A DNA stretch of 64,000 nt from Planctomycetota bacterium (GCA_020631815.1 JACKGW010000011.1:1-64000); one strand, 5' to 3'. Counted from the first letter of the stretch, positions 29,436 through 39,605 are shown. Notes: generated from the sequence alone by a model not told the origin. Translations and numbers: made by a program.

Positions 29436-30734
29436 TCAGCGACGCTCCGGTTCGGGGTCCTCGCGGCGCAGGCCGTCGATGGCTTCCATCCAGGCGCCGA
29501 GGTGCTTGCGGTCGCGCGCACCGAAGGTGAGCGCCACGAGCTCCTCGACGAGGCGCCCCGTGCCGCGCAGCTCGGTAGCCCGCCCGCCGCCCGCACGTGC
29601 GATCTGGTCGAAGTACGGCACGGGAGCATCGGCCGTCGAGACGGTGTGCACGATCAAGGGGTGATCGAACATCGGGTCCATGCGTGCTTCGTGCAGCTTA
29701 CGGAGGAGGCGCACGACGTCCTCGTCGTGGGGCGGCGCGTCACCGAGCACCACGCAAACGCGCTGCGCGCGGCGAGACCAGCCGAGCTGGTCTTGGCGCA
29801 AGGCCAAGAACAGCCCCTTGTCCACGCCCTCCATGTAGTCCGCGCCACCTCCGGCGCCCACACGGCGAAACGCCTTCTCCACGGCCACGGGGTCGGTCGT
29901 GAGCGGCAGACGTAGCCACGGGGCATCGTCGTACGTCACCAGCCCGGCGCGAAACCCAGGCACGTAGCCGCGCAGGCGCTCGACGAGGCGACGGGCCTGC
30001 GCCTTCGCGGCACCGATGACGCCGGCCATCGAGCCCGTATGGTCCAGCACGATCACGAGCTCGAGCCCATCGCGCCGCGCGCGGGCCATGTACTCGTAGA
30101 AGTCGTCGTCGAACGTGGTCGCCTCCACGCTGTTGGCGGCGCCACCTGACGGCGGCGGCTTCTTCGCGCGCGCCGCGTCCTCCAGCGCACGCGCGTGCTC
30201 CTCCAGGAGATGCGTGCGCTCCAGCTCGAGGGCCTTGCGGCCTCGGGCCCACCAGGCGCGCAGGCGGCCGGGCTCGGGAGGCACCTGCAGCGGCGGCATC
30301 CGTGCCACCAGCCGGCGCGCGGCCTCGCGGACGCGCGGATGCGGGTCGTCCAGGCGCGAGAGCAGGGTCTCGGCCAGGTCTGGCCCCCCTTCGCGCACCA
30401 GCTCCTCCCGCGGGCGACCGTCCAGGGCTTCGAGCAGGAGGGCGTCGGCGTAGGGGTGCCGTGCCACGCGCAGGCCCTTCGTGGCCCAGCGCACGACCTC
30501 GGGCTCGGTCCGCCGCCGTAGGTCAAACGCGGCCAGCGAGCGCATCGACCAGTCTTCGTGGACGAGCCACGGAGCCAGCCGCGCCAGCGGCCCGCCGTCC
30601 GTCGGGTCCTCGGCAGCCGGCGGGGGTGTCGGATCGCCGGCCCACGCACCCCGCCCGCCGCCCCACGAGGCGGCCCCCAGGCAGGCAAGGGCAAGCAGCG
30701 AGAGGAGGCGGGGGGCGAGTCGCACCGGGAGCAT
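29436..30734 (-). CDS. Exported VWA-domain protein with HEAT-like N-terminus
   Basis: A 432-residue protein with a signal peptide (LLSLLALACLGAASWGGG). The N-terminal region has HEAT/PBS-like helices (PHPRVREAARRLVARM), followed by a charged linker and a von Willebrand A domain. The MIDAS motif reads DHTGSM, in the D-x-T/S-x-S pattern, with later Asp in LGDAPPHDEDV. It would bind a protein ligand in the periplasm. The start at 30734 gives the signal peptide; longer frames read through repeats of the divergent gene. It is divergent from the transglutaminase lipoprotein gene. Confidence 0.85.
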   Translation of the reverse strand: MLPVRLAPRLLSLLALACLGAASWGGGRGAWAGDPTPPPAAEDPTDGGPLARLAPWLVHEDWSMRSLAAFDLRRRTEPEVVRWATKGLRVARHPYADALLLEALDGRPREELVREGGPDLAETLLSRLDDPHPRVREAARRLVARMPPLQVPPEPGRLRAWWARGRKALELERTHLLEEHARALEDAARAKKPPPSGGAANSVEATTFDDDFYEYMARARRDGLELVIVLDHTGSMAGVIGAAKAQARRLVERLRGYVPGFRAGLVTYDDAPWLRLPLTTDPVAVEKAFRRVGAGGGADYMEGVDKGLFLALRQDQLGWSRRAQRVCVVLGDAPPHDEDVVRLLRKLHEARMDPMFDHPLIVHTVSTADAPVPYFDQIARAGGGRATELRGTGRLVEELVALTFGARDRKHLGAWMEAIDGLRREDPEPERR

Positions 30735-30818
30735 GTCCTCTGACAACGTCGGCCGCGGCCGAGGGCATTTCCCGCCCCCGCTCCCGCGCCCTGCGAACAG
30801 GGCTAGCATCGCCTGCTC

Positions 30819-32969
30819 ATGCGCTCCTCCATGACGTTCCTGCGTGCTGGCCTCGCTCTTCTCCTGGGAGCCTCGTGGCTCACGGCGTGCGGCGACCCGC
30901 CCGCGCCTACGACATCGGGCAAGGCGCCCCCCGTCCACGCCGGGATGGGCGCCGCCGAGGCGGGCGATCCCACGCCCGCGGCCCCGGTGCCGGAGGATGG
31001 CGAAGGGCACGCCACCGAGTCGGGCGAGGGCGAGGCCGTTGCGCCGGCCCCCGCCCCGACGGCGACGCACCACGAGGGCCAGGTCGAGCGCTGGTACGAG
31101 CGATGGATGCACGGCGGGAAGGCGGGCCACCTGCACGTCGTGTGGACGCCCGGCACCCGCGACGGTCAGCCGACGGTTCGCGACCGCACGACCATCGTGT
31201 CGGTGAGCACCCGCTCGATGGCGGGCATCCGCGACCGCTTCGAGAGCACGATCCTCGTGGACTTGGAGCGCTCCGAGGACGGCCACTTGTGGTCGCAGTC
31301 GGTTCGCGTGGAAGAAGCGGGGCGCGCCACGGTCGAAGAGACAACGTGGACCGGGAGCGGGTACCGCAACGAGACGCGGCTCGGAAACGAGCGCGAAGTC
31401 GTCGAGATCGCCTTGGACGAGCCCGTCATCGTGGACACGGAGTCGTTCCTGGGCGGTCCGCTCCGGCGCGGCGAGCTCGAGCCGGGCAAGCGGTTCACCT
31501 ACCCGTCGCTCGACGTGCGCGCACGGCGTGCGCAGACCATCGAAGTCGAAGTGCTGGGCCGCGAAGACGTCACGCTCGACGGCGTCGGCACGATCTCCTG
31601 CTGGAAGATCGCCGAGCGCCATCCGGAGAGTCGGGCCGAGACGCTCATGTGGCTCGGCGACGACGGCGGCTTCGTGCGGCTGCGTGGCGAAGACGGCTCG
31701 GAGATCCGCAAGTCCACCCAAGTGGCCGCCGAGGCCATGCCGGCGCGCGCGGCCGAGTACGGCATCACCGTGGCAGCCCGCCCGCGGATGGAGCGCGTGT
31801 TCGGCGCCGACAGGATGCTCGTCACGCTCGAGCTGCAGCCCGACCCGGATCGCAAGCTGCCCGAGCTGCCGGCGTCGCCGTGGTCCACGGCCCACGAGCC
31901 CCGCGGCAGTGCCAAGACCGGCTGGGAGATCGACGTGGACCTCGGTCGCCACGCGGGCACGGGTCTCTCGGCGCCGTATCCCCTGGAGCTCGGCGACGAT
32001 GCCGAGGCCCTGGCGCGCGATCTGGAAGCCACCGTGCTCATGCCCGTGGCGAACGATCGCCTGGTCGACCTCGCCAAGGAGGTCGTCGGGGACGCGAAGG
32101 ACGCGCGGACAGCCGCCTACCGCCTCGCGCGCTGGGTCTTCCACGAGCTCGACAAGCAGAGCCCGGACGTCGCCCAGGCCTCCGCGCTGGAGATCCTCGA
32201 CCAGCGCTGCGGCGACTGCAGCGAGCACGCCTTGCTGTTCGTCGCCCTGTGCCGAGCCGCGGGCATCCCCGCCAGGCGCTGCAGCGGCTACGTCTGCGTC
32301 GGCAGCCTGTGGGGCGCCCACGCGTGGTCGGAGATCTGGGTGGGCGAGTGGATCGCCGCCGATCCGACCACCGGCGAGATCGTCCCCGGCGCCCGCTACC
32401 TGTTCTTCGGGTACCCGGATCGGGAGGGCAGCTTCCCGGGGCTCGTGAGCAGCCGCATCCAGGGACGCCTGGCGATCCGGACGCGACGCGTCGAAGAGGG
32501 CAAGGCCGCGTACGACGTCGACGATCCGGCGGCGCACCGCCTGCAGGATCTGGAGCGCCGCCGCTGGCTCCATGTGCTCTGCGGGTTGGAGGCCCATGAT
32601 GTGCCCGACGACTGGAGCGTCTCGCTCTCGGGCGCGCAGCGCATGAAGGTGAGCGGGCCAGGGCTCCAGGTGGACGTCGTGGCCTTCGCCACCCAGGGCA
32701 AGGAGCTGCCGGATCTCGACCGCGACGCCCAGGGGTCCATCTCGACGACGTTCTGCGGTGTGCCTGCCCTCCTGCGCGGGTTCGGCGCCACGCAGGTCTA
32801 CCAAGCGACCAGTCGCGGGCGGATCGTGCAGATCGTGGTCCGCGCCGTCGGCAAGCGGGGCGACGCGGCACAGCCGTCGGCACCCGATCCCGAAGACCTC
32901 GCCCAGCTCGAGCTGTGTCTGGCGCCCACCTTCGCTGATCCCGCACAGCCGTTTGACGCGCCGAACTAG
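30819..32969 (+). CDS. Transglutaminase-like lipoprotein
   Basis: A 716-residue predicted lipoprotein with lipobox LTAC near residue 24. An acidic, Ala/Pro-rich linker leads to a beta-rich region and a transglutaminase/protease-like domain. The triad is visible: Cys in CGDCSEHALLF near residue 466, His in GAHAWSEIWVGEW near 500 and Asp in AADPTTG near 513. Such domains act as cysteine proteases or amidases at the envelope; the substrate is unknown. It is divergent from the VWA gene by 84 bp. A palindromic repeat and a group II intron follow its stop. Confidence 0.87.
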   Translation: MRSSMTFLRAGLALLLGASWLTACGDPPAPTTSGKAPPVHAGMGAAEAGDPTPAAPVPEDGEGHATESGEGEAVAPAPAPTATHHEGQVERWYERWMHGGKAGHLHVVWTPGTRDGQPTVRDRTTIVSVSTRSMAGIRDRFESTILVDLERSEDGHLWSQSVRVEEAGRATVEETTWTGSGYRNETRLGNEREVVEIALDEPVIVDTESFLGGPLRRGELEPGKRFTYPSLDVRARRAQTIEVEVLGREDVTLDGVGTISCWKIAERHPESRAETLMWLGDDGGFVRLRGEDGSEIRKSTQVAAEAMPARAAEYGITVAARPRMERVFGADRMLVTLELQPDPDRKLPELPASPWSTAHEPRGSAKTGWEIDVDLGRHAGTGLSAPYPLELGDDAEALARDLEATVLMPVANDRLVDLAKEVVGDAKDARTAAYRLARWVFHELDKQSPDVAQASALEILDQRCGDCSEHALLFVALCRAAGIPARRCSGYVCVGSLWGAHAWSEIWVGEWIAADPTTGEIVPGARYLFFGYPDREGSFPGLVSSRIQGRLAIRTRRVEEGKAAYDVDDPAAHRLQDLERRRWLHVLCGLEAHDVPDDWSVSLSGAQRMKVSGPGLQVDVVAFATQGKELPDLDRDAQGSISTTFCGVPALLRGFGATQVYQATSRGRIVQIVVRAVGKRGDAAQPSAPDPEDLAQLELCLAPTFADPAQPFDAPN

Positions 32970-32990
32970 GGTCTCTCCGGGCAAAGCCCG

Positions 32991-33086
32991 TACGGAGGCG
33001 GGGATTTCTTCCGCAACTTGCCGCCCTGCACTTCGGCATGCGGACGTGCCCTTCGGCAAGTCGCGGAAGAACTCCCCGCCTCCGTG
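32991..33086. repeat. Long palindromic repeat, diverged copy C
   Basis: Arms 32991-33022 and 33055-33086 pair with three mismatches. They begin TACGGAGGCGGGGATTTCTT and enclose a 32-base spacer containing CATGCGGACGTGC, the same layout as copies A and B. The arms have changed together relative to A and B, so pairing is maintained. The group II intron starts at or just after the right arm. Confidence 0.7.
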
Positions 33087-33451
33087 AAAGCGCCGTTGAA
33101 CCGGTGAGGAGCAAGGAATGCAAGAGTCCTACGGCGAAGGGCTAGCCACCCACGCCGGCCCCGAGTCATGCGCCTCGACCCGCGAGGGTGGGGGTGAAGC
33201 GTTGACAGGGGTACGTGCAGGCCGGACGTCGAGCCGCGAAATGGGAATGAAGTTCGAGGGTGCCCACGCCGTACGGAGAGCGGAAGGCAACACGGGGCGG
33301 GCCGTCATGGCCAGGACCGCTCCGACCCCGCGCGGTCTGAGAACCCGAGCATGTACGGAAGCTCTTCACACGGGATGCGGGAGATCCCACGCCCGACCGG
33401 GTCGAGATGGTGACCCGGTCCGCGCCGTGAACCCGAGAGGGTACTGCGGCG

Positions 33452-34943
33452 ATGAACGGGCGTGGGAAGTCGGACGACCCCGTAGTACCGGGGAACCCTG
33501 CGAACAAGGGTGGCGGTGCGCCGCGACCTGCGGAGCGGGGAGGGAGGGGGTCGGCCAAGAGGAATCCGCCCAGGCGTACCAGGGACCGGACGCAGCGACG
33601 GGCCTCCCTGCAACAGGCGCTGGACCGGATACGACAAGCAGCAGAACGGGACAAGACGCAACGGTTCACGACCCTCTGGCATCACGTCTACGACACCGAC
33701 CGACTTCGGGAGGCCTACTTCAGCCTCAACCGCAAGAGCGCACCGGGCGTCGATCGGGTGACGTGGGAGGACTACGGGAAGGAGCTGGAGGCCAACCTCC
33801 AGGACCTCGCCGGACGCCTCCAGCGAGGGGGGTACCGGGCCCGCCCGTGGAACGCACCTACATCCCGAAAGCGGACGGGCGTCAGCGCCCGATCGGCAAG
33901 CCCGTGTTGGAGGACAAGATCGTCCAACGCTCGGCGGCGGCGGTGGTAGGGGCGGTGTACGAGGTGGATTTCCTGGGATTCTCGTACGGGTTCCGACCGG
34001 GCCGCAAGCAGCACGACGCGCTGGACGCGGTGACGGTGGGCATCACGCGGCGGAAGGTGAACTGGGTGCTCGATGCCGACATCCGTGGGTTCTTCGATGC
34101 CATCGACCACGGCTGGCTGGTGAAGTTCCTCGAGCACCGCATCGCGGACGAGCGCGTCCTACGCCATGTCAAGAAGTGGCTGGCAGCGGGCGTGATGGAG
34201 GATGGCGAGTGGGTTCAAGCGGAGAAGGGCTCTCCGCAGGGTGGCAGCATCAGCCCCCTGCTGGCGAACATCTATCTCCACTACGTGTTCGATCTGTGGG
34301 CGCATCAATGGCGACAGCGGCACGCGCAGGGTGACGTGATCATCGTGCGGTACGCGGACGACATCGTGATGGGCTTCCAGTACGCGGCGGACGGCGAACG
34401 GTTTCGGGAAGCGCTGGTGGAACGCTTTCGCCAGTTCGGCCTGGAGCTGAACACCGACAAGACGCGGATGATCGAGTTCGGGCGGTTCGCCGCGACGAAC
34501 CGGCAACGACACGGCCAAGGGAAGCCGGAGAGTTTCGACTTCCTGGGGTTCACCCACATCTGCGCGAGGACGCGGGAGGGCTGGTTCCATGTCCTGCGCC
34601 GCACCACACGCTCGACTCCGGGCGTACGCCCGCAAGATCCACGACGAGCCCGACGCCGCACGCACGACCCGATCCGGGACGTGGGTGCCTGGCTGAGGGC
34701 CTCGTGGAGGGGCTACGAGCAGTACCACGCCGTACCGGGCAACCTGGCGACCCTCTGGGCCCTGCGCGACGACCTGATCCGCCGATGGCGGCTCCGGCTA
34801 CGTCGCCGCAGCCAAAGGGCTACGTGACCTGGGAACGCATGGACACCCTCGCAAAGCGCTTCCTCCCGTACCCCGAACAGCGACACCCCTACCCGTACGA
34901 ACGCTTGTGCGTTACCACTCAAGGCAGGAGCCCGGTGCGGTAG
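33452..34943 (+). pseudogene. ltrA: Intron-encoded reverse transcriptase/maturase, frameshifted
   Basis: A typical group II maturase split by indels. Frame 1 gives the N-terminus from the ATG at 33452 (MNGRGKSDDPVVPG, then KSAPGVDRVTWEDYGKEL). Reading continues after a one-base loss in a C run near 33848 with VERTYIPKADGRQRPIG, EVDFLGFSYGFRPGR and the catalytic YADDIVMG (34351-34374). A compensating pair of indels near 34605 and 34650 garbles the thumb, and a one-base loss in an A run near 34815 is needed to join RRRSQ to KGYVTWERMDTLAKRF. No HNH endonuclease is seen. Four separate indels, mostly in homopolymers, suggest decay or poor base calling. Confidence 0.8.
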
Positions 34944-34960
34944 TGCCGCACGCCGGGATC
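34928..34960 (+). ncRNA. Group II intron domain V
   Basis: A 33-base hairpin starting GAGCCCGGTGCGG and ending CCGCACGCCGGGATC, matching the size and layout of catalytic domain V. The apical loop is five bases instead of a GNRA tetraloop, which could be an indel. The maturase stop codon lies inside it at 34941-34943. Confidence 0.75.
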
Positions 34961-35123
34961 TGTGCGGGGGCTCCGGGCAACCGGAGTCCCTACCGCGACG
35001 CCTCACGGCCTCGTGCCGCCTTGCAGACACGCCCTGGTGGGCGACGACGGCGGTGCGCTTCGCGCCGTCAAAGGAAACCCGCGTGTCTGTCGGTGTGCTG
35101 GTCCACGATGCGGTGGGAGGACC

Positions 35124-35884
35124 ATGCGCACGCTCCGCCAGCTGCTGGACCGTCTTCCGTTGGGCGAGGGTGACGTCGCCCCGCCGCGACGCCCCGACGC
35201 CGGCACCGACCTGCTCGAGGGCCTGGCCACGGGCCTGCCGCAAGGTCACCTCCACCTCTGGGGCGGACCGGCGGGCGCGGGCAAATGCGCGTTTCTCTTG
35301 TCGTTGCTGCACGCAGCGGCACGGCGGGGCAGGGGGCGTGTGCTACGCGACGTACGACCTGCCCGCCGAGACCCTGGCGTCCTGACTGCTCGCCCTCGTG
35401 GCAGAGCTTCCCGTCGAGGACTTGCCCGACCCCGGTGGCGCGCCCGACAGCGGGCGGCTTGACGTCGAGGGCCTGGCCCGCGCACGCGGGCGCGCCGCCA
35501 TCTGGCTTCGTTGCCCTTCGTGATCGAGGAGGCGCGCGGCTACGGCGTGACGTCGCTCGAAGATCGGCTGGTCCGGCTGCCGTTCCGCCCCGCCGTCTGC
35601 GCCGTCGACTACGTGCAGGCCGTGATCCGCCCGTCGGGGCAAGACCTCGGTGGTGGCGTGCGCGACCTGGCGCGGCTCGCGACGCGCCACCACGTTGCCG
35701 TCCTCGGTGCGTTCCGCGCCATGGAGTCGGCCCCGCGGCCGAGCGGGCCGCCGCCGTCGCCCTCGCTCGCGAGGTGTCGCCCGATCGTGTCGGCTGGCTG
35801 CAGCCGCTCGATGGCGGTCGCCGCGAGGCGCGCCTCATCGCCAACCGTCATGGCTCGCTCGCCGATGCCATCGCCCTGGACTAG
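35124..35884 (+). pseudogene. DnaB/KaiC-like P-loop ATPase, frameshifted
   Basis: About 250 codons of a RecA-fold ATPase. The N-terminus reads MRTLRQLLDRLPLGEGD, then the Walker A region GPAGAGKCAFLLSLLHAA. The frame changes near 35330 to give VCYATYDLPAETLAS, an in-frame TGA sits at 35383, and the frame shifts again near 35510 to FVIEEARGYGV with the Walker B-like AVDYVQAVIRP. The C-terminus VGWLQPLDGGRREARLIANR returns in a third frame. The DnaB-like order suggests a small helicase-type ATPase. The Cys after the Walker A lysine, where Ser or Thr is expected, is odd and may be a base error. It starts at ATG 35124 with GGGAGG upstream. Confidence 0.6.
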
Positions 35885-35925
35885 CGGGCTTCACGCCCGG
35901 CCGCTGTACGCGTCCTCCTGGGTGC

Positions 35926-35966
35926 ATGCGCGGCGGCGTGACGTGGGGTCTCACCGGACTCCCTCT
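35926..35966. repeat. Half copy of the long palindromic repeat
   Basis: GGTGCATGCGCGGCGGCGTGAC followed by GGGGTCTCACCGGACTCC resembles the spacer plus right arm of copies A and B (CCATGCGGAAGCG, GTGGAATCTCACCCGACTCC). The left arm is absent. Confidence 0.45.
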
Positions 35967-35971
35967 TCACG

Positions 35972-36474
35972 TCAGAGCGGGTCGAACTCCGGCAGGTCCG
36001 GGTCCTCGACGTCGTCGCGCGGCGTGGCGCCTCGCATCTCGATGCGGAGGCGCAGTCGGCGCATGTTCGCCGGCTCGATCCACAGGGCCTGGATGGCGTC
36101 GCCCAAGATGGCTCGCGCTTCCTCGGCCTGCTCCCAGCGCATGCCGCGCGAATAGAGGTGGACGATGCCCGCCTCCAGCGTGCCGTCTTGTAGGTCGACC
36201 AAGTCCACGTTCACGAGTCGCGCCAGTCGGTGCAGGCGCTCGACGAGCGGGTCGGTCGCCAGGCGACCGGCTTCCACGCGCTCGAGCACCCCGCGCTCCA
36301 GCCAGAACACGCGGCCCATCTCGGGGAGCAGGACCTTCAGCACGTGGCGCCGGTCCTCGAGGACCCAGCCGACCTCCTCGCCGCAGCCGATCTGCTCACG
36401 TGCGTTGGCGTACGGAATGATCACCAGGTCACCAGCGGTGACCTCGTCGGCTTCAGCTCCTCACGACGCGTCAT
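35972..36474 (-). CDS. Small protein coupled to the nitroreductase gene, one frameshift
   Basis: A product of about 167 residues of unknown function. The ATG at 36474 overlaps the nitroreductase stop (ATGA), giving MTRREELK. A one-base loss near 36451 must be restored to join ADEVTAGDLVIIPYANAREQ. Read strictly, translation would start at the GTG at 36424. The N-terminal 60 residues look like a small beta barrel (GDLVIIPY, VGWVLEDRRHVLKVLLPEMG), and the rest is helical and then acidic. The coupling to the upstream oxidoreductase suggests a shared role. Confidence 0.6.
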
Positions 36475-37924
36475 GCGGGGACTCCGATCGTGGTGAGGTA
36501 GGCGATGGCGTGGGACTCAGGCAGTCCCAGGATCGCGTTGACGAGGTCATCGAAGAAGCCACCGATGCCGCTGGCGCCGAGGCCGAGGCGCAAGGCGGCC
36601 AGGTTGAGGTACTGCCCCACCAGCCCCGCCTCCAGGTGGGCCGTGCGGTAGGCCCGGTCGCCATACCGCTCGATGGCCGCGGGTAGGTCGAAGGTGTGTA
36701 CGACCGTGAACGCGGCGTCGCGCGCCAGGTCCTGGCCTAGCGCGGCTTGGTGCAGCGCGGCGCGCACCGCGCCGCGCGCGCCCGTGGTACGAGCGCGTGC
36801 AGCTCGGCGTCGTAGCGGTAGACCCCGGGCGGCATGCCGGACACGCCGGCCACCACGACGTACGTCTCGAGCAGGCCCGGCGCCAGGCAGGGCCCCGGGC
36901 TTCCGGCACGCGGGCTGGCGTGGAACAGGATGCGACCCAGCGCGTGGGACGGCACCCCTGGCGCCGGAACGTGCGGGTCGAGCGACGCTGGCGGATGGCC
37001 TCGAGCACGGGTGCTCCGCCGGGCAGCGGCGTGTCGTCCAGCCCCATCGCCTTGCTGGGCGGCGCATGCACGGGCGTAGCGCCCGTGACGGGCTCTGCCC
37101 CCACATCCAGCTGGCCGGCGCGGTGCACCATGGGGATCCACGTCCCGTCGTCGAGCGCGTCCCGCGGGCGGTCCTCGCGGGGAGCGCAGCCCAGCGCGCA
37201 GCGCCGTCCCCGGCGTCGTGCCGACCGCGGCCAGTAGCAGCGTGCCCTCGCGCGCAGGGTCCAGCAGCAGCAGGCCGTCCACGCCGTCGTCGACGAAATC
37301 GGGCGCCAGCGTGATGCCCAGCCCGTCCGCGGCGCCTGCCTGCAACGCATTGCCGAACACGTGGCCCGCATCGAGCAGCACGCGGCGGTACGCCCGCTCG
37401 CGGTACCGCCAGCTGCTGCGCTCGTGGAACCCGGTGCCGATCAGGACTGCGTGCGCCGCACCGACGGCCGGCGCACCGAAGGCAAAGCGCTCGAGATCGT
37501 TGACGAAGTCGCCCGCCCAGCAGAGCTGCAGGGCGTGATCGCCACCGTGATAGGCCCACAGGCCGTCCGGAACGTCCTCGATGTCGCGACTCGCGACGTA
37601 CAGCTCCGTCGGATACAGGCCTCCTGCCGAAGGAGCGGCCCGCAGGTAAAGAGCCTGCCCCTCGGCCTGCCACACGCGCGTGACGCCATACGTGTGATGG
37701 AGGAGGCGCCCCAGACGCACGCGGTCCAAGCGCTCTCCCGCGTACGGATCGGGCCCCTGCTCGCCGGGCGAGCGCCCCCCAAGACGCAGCCGTTCGCCCT
37801 CGACCCAGGGCTTGAAGGGCGGCGGCTGGCGCCGGACGTCGAGATGGGAGGCCCCCTGTGCCAGGGCCTCCGGCGTGTACTTGGTGCGCTCGTGGTAGCG
37901 CGCGGCCAGCGACGGCGTGGACAC
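36471..37924 (-). pseudogene. SagB/ThcOx-type double nitroreductase-domain protein, frameshifted
   Basis: An FMN-dependent nitroreductase-fold protein with two tandem domains, about 480 residues if repaired. It starts at GTG 37924 (STPSLAARYHERTKYTP). The first domain carries APSAGGLYPTELYV and LDAGHVFGNALQAGAADGLG. The second carries IRQRRSTRTF, SGMPPGVYRYD, HLEAGLVGQYLNLAALRLGLG and GASGIGGFFDDLV. Frame changes lie near 37185, 36965 and 36785. SagB/ThcOx members oxidise azolines in peptide natural products, but double-domain members of unknown function are common. No YcaO or precursor peptide gene is seen here. Confidence 0.7.
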
Positions 37925-38178
37925 GAACGCCAGACTACCCCGGCAGGCCCCATGCGCTCGCGCCCCCGGCCGCTGGGCCGGGCCGGCATGACCACCCCAT
38001 GACGGATCGGGGCCTGACAACGTGCGAATCGGTCGATGGGACCGCTGGACGTGCCTTCGGACCTGCTTGGTGCCGCCCGATCTCCCTCTGAGATCTGCTC
38101 GCACCCCGACCGCAGACGCGGATCGGGTCGAGTCGTGTTGCCGGAGCAGGGAGGCCGAGGCGACACCCGGAGGGACCC

Positions 38179-39605
38179 ATGCAGCGATTCATCACGGGGC
38201 TGTGCGCCCTGGCGTTGTTCGCCGTGGCGGCCGCGCCGGCGCTTGCCGATGGCAGCGCGCGCGACGTCCAGGCGGCGCTTGACAGCTATCTCGCGAACGA
38301 CACGGCCGACGTGGCCCTGGTCGGCGGCCCCGGCAGCGCGGGCTACGACAACGGCTTCTGGATCCGTGGCGGCGACTTCCTGCTGCGTGCGAACGTCACG
38401 CTGCAGGCCCGCTTCGAGGCCTTCGACTGGGACGAGACCCAGCCCCCGAGACCGGTGGTGGCAACGGCACCGTCATCGTCGTGGGCAACGCCCAGGCGGC
38501 TCCGCAGGATTTCGGTGGCGACCTCTCCGGCTTCTCGTTGCCCCGCGCGACGCTGAAGCTCTCGGGCGAGGCCCCCTGCAACATCCGTTGGTACATGGAG
38601 CTCGAGTTCGGCCACTTCGGTCGTGACGCGCTCGAGGCCCGCCTCGGCGGCTTCACGCCCACGAACCTGGGCCCGACGCTTGGCATCCTGGGCTTCTCGC
38701 AGAGCCACAACTACGACAACACGCGTGAAGCGTGGATCGAGTGGGGCTGCAGCGACGCGCTGAACTTCCGCATGGGCCAGATCGCCCTGCCGACGACGCG
38801 TCAGCTCATGGTCAAGCCCGAGCTGCAGCAGTTCGTCGACATCTCGCTGGCGTCGGCCTTCACGGGCCAGCTCCTGCCGGGCTACACGGATCGCAACCGC
38901 GACCACGGCCTGATGATCCACGGCGCGTTCGGCTGCAACAGCGAGTGGAGCTACATGCTGGCGGTCACCAACGGTGACGGCGGCGACAGCATCCGCAACG
39001 TCCTTGACCACCGCACCTCGGACGGTCTGGCCTTCAGCGGTCGCCTGAACTGGGCGTTCGCCAAGCCGATCGGCTACCAGGAGGGCGCGCTGGCCCAGGA
39101 GACCTGTGGTCTGTACGGCGAGATCGGCGCGTGGGGCTTCTACTACGCCGATCGCGTGGACAAGCCGCACTCCGTCGTGTCCGATGCCACCCGCTACGGC
39201 GTGGACCTGGCTCTTGGCTGGGGCGGCTTCTCGTTCACCGGCGCGTACACGATGGGCACCGACGCGGACTTCGCCGGCTCGACCAACGACCTCGACTACA
39301 CGGCCTGGCTGGCCCAGATCGGCTACCACTTCCCGGGCACCGCCTGGGAGCTCGCGGCCCGCGCCAGCAACTACGACGTGGATCCGTCCACCGGTGGTGG
39401 CGGCTCGGTCTCCGAGCTGGCCTTCGCGATCAACTACTACCTGAACGGCCATGGCAACAAGTTCACGGTCGACATCAGCTTCTTCGAGGGCAACGACCCC
39501 GGTTCGTTCCTGATCTGGGACGCCTACACGGGCATCGGTGGCTTCGCCACGGGCGAAGAGACCTTTGGGACGCTCCTCCGCTTCCAGTGGCAGCTCGCGC
39601 TGTAG
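38179..39605 (+). CDS. OprO/OprP-like porin, array copy 1 (one frameshift)
   Basis: The first of ten tandem porins, about 475 residues if repaired, exported to the outer membrane. The signal peptide MQRFITGLCALALFAVAAA ends near PALA-D. The N-terminal strands include GFWIRGGDFLLRANVTLQAR, as in phosphate-selective porins. The barrel then runs through REAWIEWGCSDALNFRMGQ and ends at LLRFQWQLAL. Four Cys are conserved in all copies (PCNI, GCSD, GCNSE, ETCG). A five-C run near 38443, where copies 2-4 have six, breaks the frame. Restoring one C gives QPPETGGGNGTVIVVGN. The leader lacks the clear seven-base hairpin of other copies but keeps an AGGGAGG. Confidence 0.88.

Larger units (their letters stand above)
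33084..34999 (+). mobile_element. Group II intron
   Basis: Ribozyme features surround a reverse-transcriptase gene. Domain V is recognisable at 34928-34960 (AGC triad near its 5' end, stem GTGCGG/CCGCAC), and domain VI follows, with stem GCTCCGG-GCAA-CCGGAGT and an unpaired A seven or so bases before the likely 3' end. The 5' end is not sharp; GTGAAAGCGCCGTTGAACC at 33084 is the best candidate. Insertion directly 3' of a strong hairpin resembles the target choice of group IIC introns. I could not assign the intron class. Confidence 0.75.

Noticed and set aside
30302..32599. A 765-codon plus-strand frame overlapping the VWA and transglutaminase genes
   Set aside because: It is an Arg/Ala/Pro-rich shadow frame that overlaps two genes with clear active-site or MIDAS motifs.
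33118..33840. N-terminal part of a 569-codon frame at the intron
   Set aside because: The true maturase N-terminus is in another frame from 33452; this stretch lies in ribozyme domains I-III and reads as Gly/Arg-rich noise.
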